Shown in pieces: positions 25,030-33,047 of a DNA stretch of 64,000 nt. Location of the stretch: the NCBI GenBank assembly GCA_036506795.1, contig DASXRC010000018.1, forward strand, positions 1 to 64,000, given 5' to 3'. Below the pieces are notes generated by a model. The model was given only the letters and a program-made list of their open reading frames with translations, made no database searches and was not told where the DNA came from. How positions within the stretch are numbered: the stretch's first letter is position 1; each line of letters begins with the position of its first letter. Source of the stretch: DASXRC01 sp036506795 (lineage in GTDB: Bacteria; Actinomycetota; Actinomycetes; Mycobacteriales; Micromonosporaceae). A program made the position numbers and the translations under genes.

Positions 25030-26112
25030 CTATGGGGTGACGCGCAGGATCCGGTCGTCGTCGGCGGTGGGGGAGCCGCGACCGTCCCGATTGGACGTGA
25101 ACACCCACAGCGACCCGTCGGGCGCCCGGGCGACGGTCCGCAGCCGGCCGTACGCCCCGACGAGCAGCGCCTCGGCGCCCCCGCCATCGGTGCCGATCCG
25201 GTACAGCCGCTGACCGCGCAGGCAGGCCATGTACACCGCGTGGCCGACGATCGCGATGCCACTCGGCGACGCGTCGTCGGTGCGCCAGGTCGCGACGGGG
25301 TTGACGAAGCGGTTGTCGTCTCCCACGCCCTCGACCTCCGGCCAGCCGTAGTTGCGGCCGGGCTCGATGCGGTTCAGCTCGTCGTACGTGTTCTGCCCGA
25401 ACTCGGACGCGTACAGCTGCCCGCCGGCGTCCCAGGCCAGTCCCTGCACGTTGCGATGCCCGTAGCTGTACACCACCGAGTCCGGGAACGGGTTGCCCGG
25501 TGCCGGCCGGCCGTCCGGTGTCATCCGTAGGATCTTGCCGCCAAGGCTGTTCCGGTCCTGTGCGCGGCTTCGCACCCCGGCGTCGCCGGTGCCGGCGTAC
25601 AGCATCCCGTCCGGCCCGAACGCGAGCCGGCCGCCGTCGTGGTTGCCCGCCTTCGGGATGCCGGTCAGGATCGGCTGCGGCCGCTCGCCGAGTCGGAGCC
25701 GGGCGATCCGGTTGTCCTCGGCCGCGGTGTAGTAGACATAGACCCAGTGGTCCTGGGCGTAGGTGGGTGAGACGGCAACCCCCAGCAGGCCGCCCTCCCC
25801 GGCAGGGCGGGCCTCGTCGATGCGGCCGACCTCGGTGACCTTCCCGTCCGAGGAAATCGACAGCAGCCGCCGGGAGTCCCGCTCGGTCACCAGCGCCGTA
25901 CCGTCGGGCAGGAACGCCACGCCCCACGGCACCGACAGCCCGGTGGCCAGCGTGCGGACCGCGGACGTCGGCAGCTCCACGCGCCGCGCGTCACCGACCG
26001 TCGGGTCGGCGAACCATCCGGTGCGGGAGCCGATCCCGTGCGTCGCCCCGGCCACGGCCACCGCGGCGACCACCCCGGCCGCGATCCATCCGGTACGCCG
26101 GCCTGCGGTCAC
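25030..26112 (-). CDS. PQQ-type glucose/sorbosone dehydrogenase-like protein
   Basis: The 360-residue protein has an N-terminal hydrophobic segment (about residues 8-27) acting as signal anchor, then a six-bladed propeller of the GSDH family: VPWGVAFLPDGTALVTERDS near 60, NHDGGRLAFGPDGMLY near 158, and NRIEPGRNYGWPEVEG near 246. The family oxidises sugars with PQQ bound in the propeller, although many actinobacterial members have no proven substrate. The histidine and arginine positions of the active site seem present. It overlaps the GNAT gene by 4 bases (ATGA), so both are one transcript. Confidence 0.85.
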   Translation of the reverse strand: MTAGRRTGWIAAGVVAAVAVAGATHGIGSRTGWFADPTVGDARRVELPTSAVRTLATGLSVPWGVAFLPDGTALVTERDSRRLLSISSDGKVTEVGRIDEARPAGEGGLLGVAVSPTYAQDHWVYVYYTAAEDNRIARLRLGERPQPILTGIPKAGNHDGGRLAFGPDGMLYAGTGDAGVRSRAQDRNSLGGKILRMTPDGRPAPGNPFPDSVVYSYGHRNVQGLAWDAGGQLYASEFGQNTYDELNRIEPGRNYGWPEVEGVGDDNRFVNPVATWRTDDASPSGIAIVGHAVYMACLRGQRLYRIGTDGGGAEALLVGAYGRLRTVARAPDGSLWVFTSNRDGRGSPTADDDRILRVTP

Positions 26113-26408
26113 CCCCCGGCCCCGCCGCCCGCGAGCACGAGGTCCTGTTGCTCAGGGTGCTTTCGGAGGTAAGCCGCGATGTACGGGCACTGGGCGATGA
26201 TCTTGCCACCGGCCGAGCGGACCTGGTCGAGCGCGCCCGCGGCCAGCTGCGCCGCCACGCCGTGCCCCTGATACTCGGGGTCGACCTCGGTGTGAATGAA
26301 CACCACCGCCTCGGGGCGCCGCCGGTACTCGGCGAAGCCGACCAGGGCACCGTCGACCCAGGCCTCGAAGCGCTGCTCGTCGCTGTTGTTGCGGACCTCG
26401 ACCTGCAC
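26109..26408 (-). CDS. Short GNAT-type N-acetyltransferase (YjdJ-like)
   Basis: The 99-residue protein is a minimal GNAT domain of the YjdJ type, with the acetyl-CoA pyrophosphate loop EYQGHGVAAQLAAGAL near 55-70 and PYIAAYLRKHPE near 81. It is shorter than ordinary GNAT proteins because the N-terminal substrate-binding helices are missing, as is usual in this class. No substrate is known. It comes first in a two-gene minus-strand unit with the sugar dehydrogenase. Confidence 0.8.
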   Translation of the reverse strand: MQVEVRNNSDEQRFEAWVDGALVGFAEYRRRPEAVVFIHTEVDPEYQGHGVAAQLAAGALDQVRSAGGKIIAQCPYIAAYLRKHPEQQDLVLAGGGAGG

Positions 26409-26494
26409 GCGGCACTCCCTTCCCGGTGGGCAAGACTATCTCGACGTTGGCGGCTCGGGTTTGCGCCGGTCTCCCACGGGAGACATCCATCGGC

Positions 26495-27322
26495 ATGACG
26501 TCGACCGACCAGGCTCGTGCCGCGGCGATCCGCACCGAGCAGAGCGCGCCGCTCGAATGGCTGGCGCGGGCGGGCTTCGTCGGGTACGGCGTCACGCACC
26601 TCCTCGTGGCGTGGTTGGCGCTGCGGATCGCGTTCGGCAAGCCGGGTGCGGAGGGCGACCAGTCGGGCGCGCTGCGCACGCTGGCCGGCCAGCCGGCCGG
26701 CCGGTTCCTGGTCGGCGCGATCGGCGTCGGCCTGGCGGCGATGGCGGTATGGCAGGCGCTGCTGGCGATGGTCGGCCACCGGGCACTCCGGGCCACCGAG
26801 CGGGTCCTGGAACGGGTCGCGTCCGCCGGACGCACCATCTTCTACGGCTACCTCGCCTGGCTGGCGTTCCGGGTGATCGCGGGCGCCGGAGGGCAGCCGT
26901 CCACCGCCAGCAAGCAGCAGGCGACGAGCTCGACGGTGATGTCCGAGCCGGCCGGGCGCTGGGGTGTCGGGGTGGCCGGGGTCGCCCTCGCCGCGCTGGG
27001 CATCGGACTGGCGATTTACGGACTGGTGCGCCGGTTCGAACGGAACCTGGAAACCGGTCGGATGGGTCCAACAACACGCCGGACCGCTCGGTGGCTGGGC
27101 GTCGCCGGATACGCCGCGAAGGGCGTCGCGTACGGCATCGCGGGCGCGCTGCTCGTGGTCGCCGCGGCCACGTTCGACCCGAGCAAGGCCCGTGGGCTCG
27201 ACGCGGCCCTGCGTACGCTCGCCGCCGCACCCTACGGCCGCGTGCTCCTCGCCGTCGTCGCGGCCGGCATCGCGGCGTTCGGCGTGTTCTGCTTCCTCCA
27301 GGCGCGTTACCGCCGCGTCTGA
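26495..27322 (+). CDS. DUF1206 membrane protein
   Basis: The 275-residue protein holds six membrane helices in three similar pairs, the layout of DUF1206 repeats. Each pair begins with an aromatic-glycine motif such as RAGFVGYGVTHLLVAWLALR near 24, RTIFYGYLAWLAFRV near 114 and GYAAKGVAYGIAGALLVV near 205. The ATG at 26495 was chosen because it directly precedes the first repeat and has GGGAG upstream; the frame opens further upstream without coding bias. Function unknown. The gene is divergent from the GNAT gene and ends 16 bases inside the convergent SDR gene. Confidence 0.8.
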   Translation: MTSTDQARAAAIRTEQSAPLEWLARAGFVGYGVTHLLVAWLALRIAFGKPGAEGDQSGALRTLAGQPAGRFLVGAIGVGLAAMAVWQALLAMVGHRALRATERVLERVASAGRTIFYGYLAWLAFRVIAGAGGQPSTASKQQATSSTVMSEPAGRWGVGVAGVALAALGIGLAIYGLVRRFERNLETGRMGPTTRRTARWLGVAGYAAKGVAYGIAGALLVVAAATFDPSKARGLDAALRTLAAAPYGRVLLAVVAAGIAAFGVFCFLQARYRRV

Positions 27323-28113
27323 TCTATCAGGTCGCGCGACGCACGGGCGATGACGTGAATGGCGGTCCGGCGGGGCAGCAGCCGCGACATGATGGCGCCG
27401 GAGAGCCGCGAGACTCCACCCGGGACGGTCCGCGGCCGCCGCCCGAGCGCGCGCAGCGCGGCGACGACGACCGCCTCCGGGCTGACCGTCCCGGGGGCCC
27501 GCGTGGCCATGGCCTGCGCGAGGTTCGGGGTCGCCACCGCGCCGGCCAGGCAGGCGAGCACGTCGACTCCGGCCGGGCGAAGCTCGGCCCACAACCCCTC
27601 GGCGAGCACCGTGCCGAACGCCTTCGTCGCGGCGTATGTGGCGATGCCCGGCGAGCCCTGCTGGCCGGCGAGCGACGACATGATGATCAGCCCGCCGCGG
27701 CCGCGGGCAGCCATCGCGGGCAGGTAGCGGTGCGCGAGCAGGAGCGGCGCCCGGCAGTTGAGGTCGAGCGCGCGGACCGAACGCGCCGGGTCCGCGGTCA
27801 GGAACGGGCCGATCGGGGAGTACGCCGCGTTCGCCACCACCAGGCCGACGTGCTTTCCGTCCGTCGCGTGGCCCACCGCGGTCAAGCCGTCCTCCGTGGA
27901 CAGATCGGCCGCGACCGTCACCACGCGGGTGGGCAGCCGCGCGGCCAGCGCCGCCAGCGGTTCCGGGCGGCGCGCTACGAGCACCAGATCGAGGCCGCGC
28001 GCGGCGAGCTTCGTGGCGAACGCCGCCCCGATGCCCTCCGAGGCCCCGGCCACCAGCGCCCACGGGCCGTACCGGTCGGCGAACGCCGACTCGCCGGCGC
28101 CGGCCGTGGTCAC
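27307..28113 (-). CDS. SDR family oxidoreductase
   Basis: The 268-residue protein has the NAD(P) motif VAGASEGIGAAFATKL near 19, NAA near 96, the serine in MSSLAG near 150 and the pair Y163/K167 in TYAATKAFG. It resembles the SDR branch that acts on keto-acyl or steroid-like substrates. The GTG start overlaps the stop of the upstream membrane-protein gene (GTGA), so it is coupled to that gene although the latter is frameshifted here. The C-terminus includes a basic segment (MSRLLPRRTAIHVIARASRD). Confidence 0.8.
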   Translation of the reverse strand: MTTAGAGESAFADRYGPWALVAGASEGIGAAFATKLAARGLDLVLVARRPEPLAALAARLPTRVVTVAADLSTEDGLTAVGHATDGKHVGLVVANAAYSPIGPFLTADPARSVRALDLNCRAPLLLAHRYLPAMAARGRGGLIIMSSLAGQQGSPGIATYAATKAFGTVLAEGLWAELRPAGVDVLACLAGAVATPNLAQAMATRAPGTVSPEAVVVAALRALGRRPRTVPGGVSRLSGAIMSRLLPRRTAIHVIARASRDLIDQTRR

Positions 28114-28686
28114 GCGGCCGCCGGCGCGGGCACCGACTCGTCCGACGGCTGCCCGGGCGGGGCAATCGCCCGGGTGAACGGGTGTTCCCGACGCATCCGC
28201 CAGATCGTCGCGACGGGCATCAGCAGCCACGGCGCGTTGAGCGCGAGCACGAGGCCGAAATGCGGCGCCGCCCACCGTCCGTACCGCTCCTCCATGAGGA
28301 TGATCAGCACGTTCGCGGCCATCGTGCCCGACCAGACCAGAGCGGGCGGCCGGATCCAGTCGCGACCACGGAGGAACGCGTACGTCGCGGCGATGTAGTA
28401 GGGCCCGAAGAACAGCACGTCGATCCAGATCGTCATCCGCCCAGAACGGTGGCCGCGCGATGAGTAGCGGATCGTAGTGCTCGCCGTACCAGTGCACGAG
28501 GTCGACGAGCGGCGCGGGCGGCCACCCGGGGTACGCGAACCGCGATGGGTCGGCGATCACCAGCTGCTCCATGTCCACGATGTACGTGATGAAGGACGCG
28601 TTCAGTAGGAAGAACGCCACGAACGCGAGGTCGGTCCGCCGTTCCCGCAGCGGTACCCGCGGGCGCCCGGGACCGTCCATCGCCAT
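28110..28686 (-). pseudogene. EXPERA/emopamil-binding-like membrane protein, frameshifted
   Basis: The first frame, from an ATG at 28686, gives TDLAFVAFFLLNASFITYIV and VHWYGEHYDPLLIARPPFW, then loses sense. A second frame, from base 28436 to 28110, gives MTIWIDVLFFGPYYIAATYA, LVWSGTMAANVLIILMEERY and NAPWLLMP. Dropping one G at about 28441-28443 joins the two frames exactly at the end of PPFW. The whole then has four membrane helices, as in the EXPERA domain family (EBP and TMEM97-like). One extra base may be a true mutation or a sequencing fault. The downstream SDR is coupled to its stop. Confidence 0.65.
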
Positions 28687-28829
28687 CACCCCGCCGGGAT
28701 GCTATCGGAGCCGACGGGTTCGGAGAATCGGGCAACCCGCACCGGCTGGCCTTCGGACGCGCGATCATGGTATGACGGATTGACCGCGCGGACGGCTGGG
28801 CATACAGCCGGTACGCGGAAGGAGCTGCC

Positions 28830-29291
28830 ATGTCCGTCAGTCAGACAGGGCCGGCCGTGCCGCCAGCGGCCGATGAGCAATCGACGGCCGAGCTGGTCCA
28901 ACGGGCCAGCGAACAGATCTCCCGCCTCATCCGCGATGAGATCGCACTGGCGCGCGCCGAACTGACCGAGAAGGGCAAACACGCGGGCATCGGCGTGGGG
29001 TTGTTCGGCGGCGGCGGGGTGCTGGTCGTGTATGGCGTCGGCGCGCTGATCGCCACCGCGGCCCTGGCGCTCGCGCTGGTGCTGCCCGGGTGGCTCGCGG
29101 CGTTGATCGTCGCGGTCGCGCTCTTCGTCACGGCCGGTGTGCTTGCCCTGATCGGGCGGCGGGAGGTACGACGCGCGACGCCTCCGGCGCCCAGCGGCGC
29201 TGCGGCGAGCGTGCGGGCCGATGTGCAGGCGCTGACCGCAGCGCTGCGGGACCGGCGCGGCAATGAGCGCGACGGTAGGCCGGAAGGATGA
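28830..29291 (+). CDS. Holin-X/DUF1469-type membrane protein
   Basis: The 153-residue protein has an amphipathic N-terminal helix (ELVQRASEQISRLIRDEIAL, about 20-39) and two long hydrophobic segments near 52-78 and 83-107. This matches the actinobacterial Holin-X (Phage_holin_3_6) family, which despite the name is mostly chromosomal and of unknown function. It is the first gene of a three-gene unit with DUF3618 and DUF4235 proteins, a pairing seen in many actinobacteria and thought to relate to envelope stress. A short, good ribosome site (AAGGAG) lies ahead of the ATG. Confidence 0.8.
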   Translation: MSVSQTGPAVPPAADEQSTAELVQRASEQISRLIRDEIALARAELTEKGKHAGIGVGLFGGGGVLVVYGVGALIATAALALALVLPGWLAALIVAVALFVTAGVLALIGRREVRRATPPAPSGAAASVRADVQALTAALRDRRGNERDGRPEG

Positions 29292-29295
29292 CGCG

Positions 29296-29568
29296 ATGAC
29301 CGGAACCGGGCGGGCCAACGCGAGGCAGGATCCCGCGGCTCTGCGTGCGGAGATCGAACGGACGCGGGCGGAGCTGGGCGAGACGGTCCAGGCGCTGGCG
29401 GCCAAGGCGGACGTGCCGGCCCGGGTACGCCGGTCGGCCGCGCACCGCGCCGAGGCGATGCGGGACTCGGTCCGCCAGGCCCGGCGGAGTCCCGCACCGT
29501 GGTTCGCGCTCGGTGCGGCGGCCGCCGTGATCGCGGTGGTGCTGATCCTGCGTGGGAGGCGTCGATGA
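29296..29568 (+). CDS. DUF3618 protein
   Basis: The 90-residue protein has the DUF3618 signature near its N-terminus: ALRAEIERTRAELGETVQAL (residues 14-33), then a basic helix, and one C-terminal membrane helix WFALGAAAAVIAVVLILRG. The start codon follows 4 bases after the previous stop. The next gene overlaps its stop (ATGA). It is probably a single-pass membrane protein with the helical part inside the cell. No activity is known. Confidence 0.8.
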   Translation: MTGTGRANARQDPAALRAEIERTRAELGETVQALAAKADVPARVRRSAAHRAEAMRDSVRQARRSPAPWFALGAAAAVIAVVLILRGRRR

Positions 29569-29831
29569 ACGCCACCAAGCTCGCGTACAAGCCGGTCGGC
29601 ACCGTGCTCGGCCTCCTGGCCGGGGCGCTCGCCGGCGTCGTGTTCAAGCAACTGTGGCGTGGGCTCTCCGGTGATGACGACGCGCCGGACGTCACCGACG
29701 AAGAGCGCGGCTGGGGCGAGATCCTCGCCGCGGCGGCGCTGCAAGGTGCGGTCTTTGCGATCGTGAAGGCGGCCGTCGACCGCGGTGGCGCGACGGGTGT
29801 CCGCCGGCTCACCGGCCAGTGGCCGCTGTAG
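29565..29831 (+). CDS. DUF4235 membrane protein
   Basis: The 88-residue product has two hydrophobic helices (near 9-27 and 54-70) around the segment WGEILAAAALQGAVFAIVKA, the DUF4235 hallmark. Its start overlaps the DUF3618 stop, so the last two genes of the unit are coupled. The family has no known role, though it often travels with holin-X and DUF3618 proteins in actinobacteria. Confidence 0.8.
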   Translation: MNATKLAYKPVGTVLGLLAGALAGVVFKQLWRGLSGDDDAPDVTDEERGWGEILAAAALQGAVFAIVKAAVDRGGATGVRRLTGQWPL

Positions 29832-29872
29832 CGGGCTGGCCGGTCCCGCGGCCGGGGCCTAGCATCCGGCGT

Positions 29873-30559
29873 ATGCGTCGAGCCCTTGCCGCTTTGTGCG
29901 CGCTCGCCCTGGTGCTGGCCGTGGGGGCCGCGTGCAGCGGCCACCCGCCGAAGCCGGCCAAGAACCTGCCGGACGGAGCCGGACTGGTCAGCTCGGCCGC
30001 GCGGGAAATGGGCGGGGTCAAGACCGCCAGGTTCGTCATCACCACCGAGGGCACGGTCGACCGGCTCGGCCTCACGGGCGCCGACGCCGTGGTGACCCGC
30101 GACGGCGACGCCAAGGGCACCGCGACCCTGGACCAGGCCGGCGCGGCGTCGGAGCTCACGTTCGTCGTCGTCGGCGACACCCTGCACATCAAGGGCCCCA
30201 CCGGCGGGTGGCAGCAGGTGCCGCTCTCCATGGCCGCCTCCGTGTACGATCCGTCGGCCATTCTCGACCCCGACCGCGGAGTGGCCAAGGTGCTCGCGAC
30301 GGCCTCGGACGCCTCGACGCAGGGCACCGAGACGGTCGACGGCGCGGCCGCCATCAAGGTCAGGGCCACGCTGGACTCGAAGGCTCTCGCCGCGGTGGTG
30401 CCGGGGATCGACCAGAATGTCGTGGGCACGCTGTGGATCGGTGCCGACCGTCCGCTGCTGCACAGGGCGTCGTTCACCGTGCCGGGCGACGGCGGGGGCG
30501 GCACCGTGACGGTGACGCTGAGCGAGTTCGACGCGCCGGTGACGATCAGTGCACCCTGA
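29873..30559 (+). CDS. LprG/LppX-family lipoprotein
   Basis: The 228-residue protein has a lipoprotein signal: basic start, hydrophobic core and the lipobox VGAACSG, with the lipidated cysteine at 21. The mature part is of the LppX/LprA/LprF/LprG type, a half-barrel that carries acylated glycolipids; SSAAREMGGVKTARFVITTE near 42 is its first helix and strand. The MFS gene downstream starts inside its end. In mycobacteria the same pair, LprG and P55, moves triacylglycerol and lipoglycans to the outside. With PIM genes in this same window a lipoglycan transfer role is reasonable, though not shown. Confidence 0.8.
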   Translation: MRRALAALCALALVLAVGAACSGHPPKPAKNLPDGAGLVSSAAREMGGVKTARFVITTEGTVDRLGLTGADAVVTRDGDAKGTATLDQAGAASELTFVVVGDTLHIKGPTGGWQQVPLSMAASVYDPSAILDPDRGVAKVLATASDASTQGTETVDGAAAIKVRATLDSKALAAVVPGIDQNVVGTLWIGADRPLLHRASFTVPGDGGGGTVTVTLSEFDAPVTISAP

Positions 30560-32081
30560 CCCTGTGCGACCCGCGCTGCGGCGACGGGTCGCGATCGGGG
30601 TCGGCGGTACCGCGGTGCTGCTCGCCGCGCTCGACGCGTACGTCATCGTCACCCTGCTCATCGAGATCGTGCGCGACCTCGATGTGCCGATCAACCGGCT
30701 TGAGCGCGCCACCCCCCTCGTCACCGGTTACCTGCTCGGCTACGTCGCCGGCATGCCCTTGCTCGGCGGCCTCTCCGACCGATTCGGCCGCCGCGCCGTG
30801 ATTCAGGGCTGCCTGGCCGGGTTCGCGGCCGGCTCGGCACTGACCGCGCTCGCCCACGGCGTACCTCTGGTGACGGCCGGCCGAGGTGTGCAGGGCGTGG
30901 CCGGCGGTGCGCTGCTGCCGGTGACGATGGCTCTGGTCGCCGACCTGTTCGCCGAGCACCGGCGCCCGGTCATCCTGGGCGCGGTCGGCGCCGCCCAGGA
31001 GCTGGGCAGCGTGCTCGGTCCGCTTTATGGCGCCGGGGTGGCGGCACTGGTCGGCTGGCGGGGCGTGTTCTGGCTCAACCTCCCGCTCGCCGCGTTGGCC
31101 GCGGTGGCCGTCCAATGGGCTCTGCCGGGTAGGTCGATAGCAGCTCGCGGCGCGCCGGACCGGGAGCGCGTGGACGTCGTTGGCGGGATCCTGCTCGCCG
31201 GGGCCCTCGGGCTGCTCGTCGTGGGCCTCTACAACCCCGATCCCGAGGCGGCCGTGCTGTCGGGATGGGGGCCGGCGGCCCTGGTCGCGGGCGCGGCGCT
31301 GTTCGCCGCGTTCCTGTTCTGGGAGGCGCGCTCGCCCGTGCGGCTGCTGGACCCCTTCGGGGTGCGGATGCGGCCGTTCCTCGTCGCCCTCGCCGTCAGC
31401 GTCCTCGCCGGCGCGGCGTTGATGGTCACGCTCGTGGACGTGCAGCTGTTCGCCCAGACGGTGCTCGGCCGGGACGCCGTCGGCGGCGCACTGCTGCTGA
31501 CCCGGTTTCTCGTGGCGCTGCCCGTCGGCGCGCTCGCCGGCGGTGCGCTCGCCCACCGGCTCGGGGAGCGCTGGGTGACGGCCGGCGGGCTGGCGCTGGC
31601 GGCCACGGCGTACCTCCTGATCGCCGGCTGGCCGGCGGAACCGGGCCTGGACGTCGACCTTGCGCTGGCCGGGCTCGGCCTCGGACTGGTCATCGCCCCG
31701 CTGGCGGCGGTCGTGCTGCGGGCGGTTCCGCCGGCGCGCCACGGAGTCGCGTCGGCGGCCACCGTCGTGGCACGGATGATGGGCATGCTGCTCGGCGTGT
31801 CCGCCCTCTCCGCCTGGGGGCTGCACCGGTTCCACGAGCTGACCGCGAACCTCGCCACGCCGCTGCCGTTCGGCGTGGCGGCCGAGGAGTACCGGCGGCA
31901 GATCGCAGCCTACGAGGCGGCGGTCCGCGACGCGCTGCGCACGGAGTACGCCGAGATCTTCGCGGTGACCGCGGCGCTGTGCCTGCTCGGCGCGCTGCTG
32001 GCGGTCACGTGCGGCGACGCCGCGCGCGCATCCCGACCCACAGCAGCAGGAGGCCGACCACTCCGACGATCGGGCCGATGA
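30549..32081 (+). CDS. P55-like MFS exporter
   Basis: The 510-residue protein has about fourteen membrane helices, an early LLAALDAYVIVTLLIEI, motif A GGLSDRFGRRAVIQG near 75-89, and motif C-like GSVLGPLYGAG near 155. A loop near residues 430-470 with FHELTANLATPLPFG precedes the last helix. The length and the upstream LprG-like lipoprotein match the mycobacterial P55 (Rv1410c) pair. The GTG start overlaps the lipoprotein gene by 11 bases, so expression is coupled. The last 77 bases overlap a convergent small gene. It could also export drugs, as P55 does. Confidence 0.8.
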   Translation: MHPDPVRPALRRRVAIGVGGTAVLLAALDAYVIVTLLIEIVRDLDVPINRLERATPLVTGYLLGYVAGMPLLGGLSDRFGRRAVIQGCLAGFAAGSALTALAHGVPLVTAGRGVQGVAGGALLPVTMALVADLFAEHRRPVILGAVGAAQELGSVLGPLYGAGVAALVGWRGVFWLNLPLAALAAVAVQWALPGRSIAARGAPDRERVDVVGGILLAGALGLLVVGLYNPDPEAAVLSGWGPAALVAGAALFAAFLFWEARSPVRLLDPFGVRMRPFLVALAVSVLAGAALMVTLVDVQLFAQTVLGRDAVGGALLLTRFLVALPVGALAGGALAHRLGERWVTAGGLALAATAYLLIAGWPAEPGLDVDLALAGLGLGLVIAPLAAVVLRAVPPARHGVASAATVVARMMGMLLGVSALSAWGLHRFHELTANLATPLPFGVAAEEYRRQIAAYEAAVRDALRTEYAEIFAVTAALCLLGALLAVTCGDAARASRPTAAGGRPLRRSGR

Positions 32082-32202
32082 TCGCCCAGATCCGTTCGCC
32101 GGTCATTGTGCTGCCCTCGACGTAGCCCAGACCCTGCAGCGTCCACAGCGCGCCGATGACGACGCTCACCAGCCCGAGCGCCAGCGGCAACCAGCCCTTC
32201 AC
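32005..32202 (-). CDS. Small two-helix membrane protein
   Basis: The 65-residue protein has two membrane helices, WLPLALGLVSVVIGALWTLQ and IIGPIVGVVGLLLLWVGM, separated by a short loop with GYVEGS, and ends in a run of arginines. This form is common in actinobacteria, with no known function. The start is GTG. Its 3' half overlaps the end of the convergent MFS gene by 77 bases, so one of the two reading frames must tolerate this. Confidence 0.65.
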   Translation of the reverse strand: MKGWLPLALGLVSVVIGALWTLQGLGYVEGSTMTGERIWAIIGPIVGVVGLLLLWVGMRARRRRT

Positions 32203-32263
32203 GGACGGAGCCTAACCCCTATAGTGTCTTCCAAGACGTACGTACGGCTTGGGAGGTCGGACG

Positions 32264-33040
32264 ATGTGGGACCCGAACACCTACCAGCGGTACGCCGACG
32301 AGCGCTCCCGCCCGTTCGTCGAGCTGCTCGAGCGGGTGCCCGCCGCGGCGCCGCGCGCGGTCGTCGACCTCGGCTGCGGCCCGGGCAACCTGACCGCGAC
32401 GCTCGCCGGCCGCTGGCCGACGGCCCGCGTCACCGGCGTGGACTCGTCCGTCGAGATGATCGAGCAGGCTCGCGCTGGCGGCTGGCCGGTCGAGTTCGCG
32501 GTCGGCGACCTGCGAGATTGGTCGCCCGCCCCGGACGTCGATGTCGTGGTGAGCAACGCGGCGCTGCACTGGGTGACGGGCCACGAGGAGCTGCTGGTCC
32601 GCTGGGTCGGTCGGCTCCCGGCGGGCGCGTACCTCGCCGTACAGGTGCCCGGCAACTGGGACGCGCCGTCACACCGGGCGCTGCGGGTGGTCGCCGCGGC
32701 GGCCCCGTGGGCCGACCGCCTGGGGGACGCGGCGGCTCCCCGTCCGGTGCCGGATGCCGAGGCGTACGCCCGCCTGCTGATCGGCGCCGGGTGTGCGGTG
32801 GACGCCTGGGAAACTACCTACGTGCACCTGCTCCCGTCCGGCGGCCCGCGGTCCGAGCACCCGGTGTTGCGCTGGATGGAGGGGACCGCTCTGCGACCGG
32901 TGCGGGCGGCGCTGGACGACGGCGAGTGGGCCGAGTTCCGGCGGCGGCTCGGGGAGCGGCTGGTCGACGTGTACCCGGTCGCCGACGGGCTGGTGCCCTT
33001 CCCGTTCCGGCGCGTTTTCGTGGTTGCCCGTACCGGTTAG
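32264..33040 (+). CDS. tam: Trans-aconitate 2-methyltransferase-like
   Basis: The 258-residue protein starts MWDPNTYQRYADERSRPF, the signature of Tam, then has the class I SAM-binding fold: VVDLGCGPGNLTATLA near 33-48, GVDSS near 58, and VVSNAALHWV near 91-100. Tam methylates trans-aconitate, a side product that inhibits aconitase. The ATG has GGGAGG 8 bases upstream. The adenosine deaminase gene starts 7 bases after its stop, so they form a unit. Other small-acid methyltransferases of this shape cannot be ruled out. Confidence 0.85.
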   Translation: MWDPNTYQRYADERSRPFVELLERVPAAAPRAVVDLGCGPGNLTATLAGRWPTARVTGVDSSVEMIEQARAGGWPVEFAVGDLRDWSPAPDVDVVVSNAALHWVTGHEELLVRWVGRLPAGAYLAVQVPGNWDAPSHRALRVVAAAAPWADRLGDAAAPRPVPDAEAYARLLIGAGCAVDAWETTYVHLLPSGGPRSEHPVLRWMEGTALRPVRAALDDGEWAEFRRRLGERLVDVYPVADGLVPFPFRRVFVVARTG

Positions 33041-33047
33041 GAGCTTC

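Noticed and set aside
28830..29291. A prophage lysis gene, suggested by the holin name
   Set aside because: The family is mostly chromosomal; the flanking DUF3618 and DUF4235 genes are the usual chromosomal partners and no phage genes adjoin.
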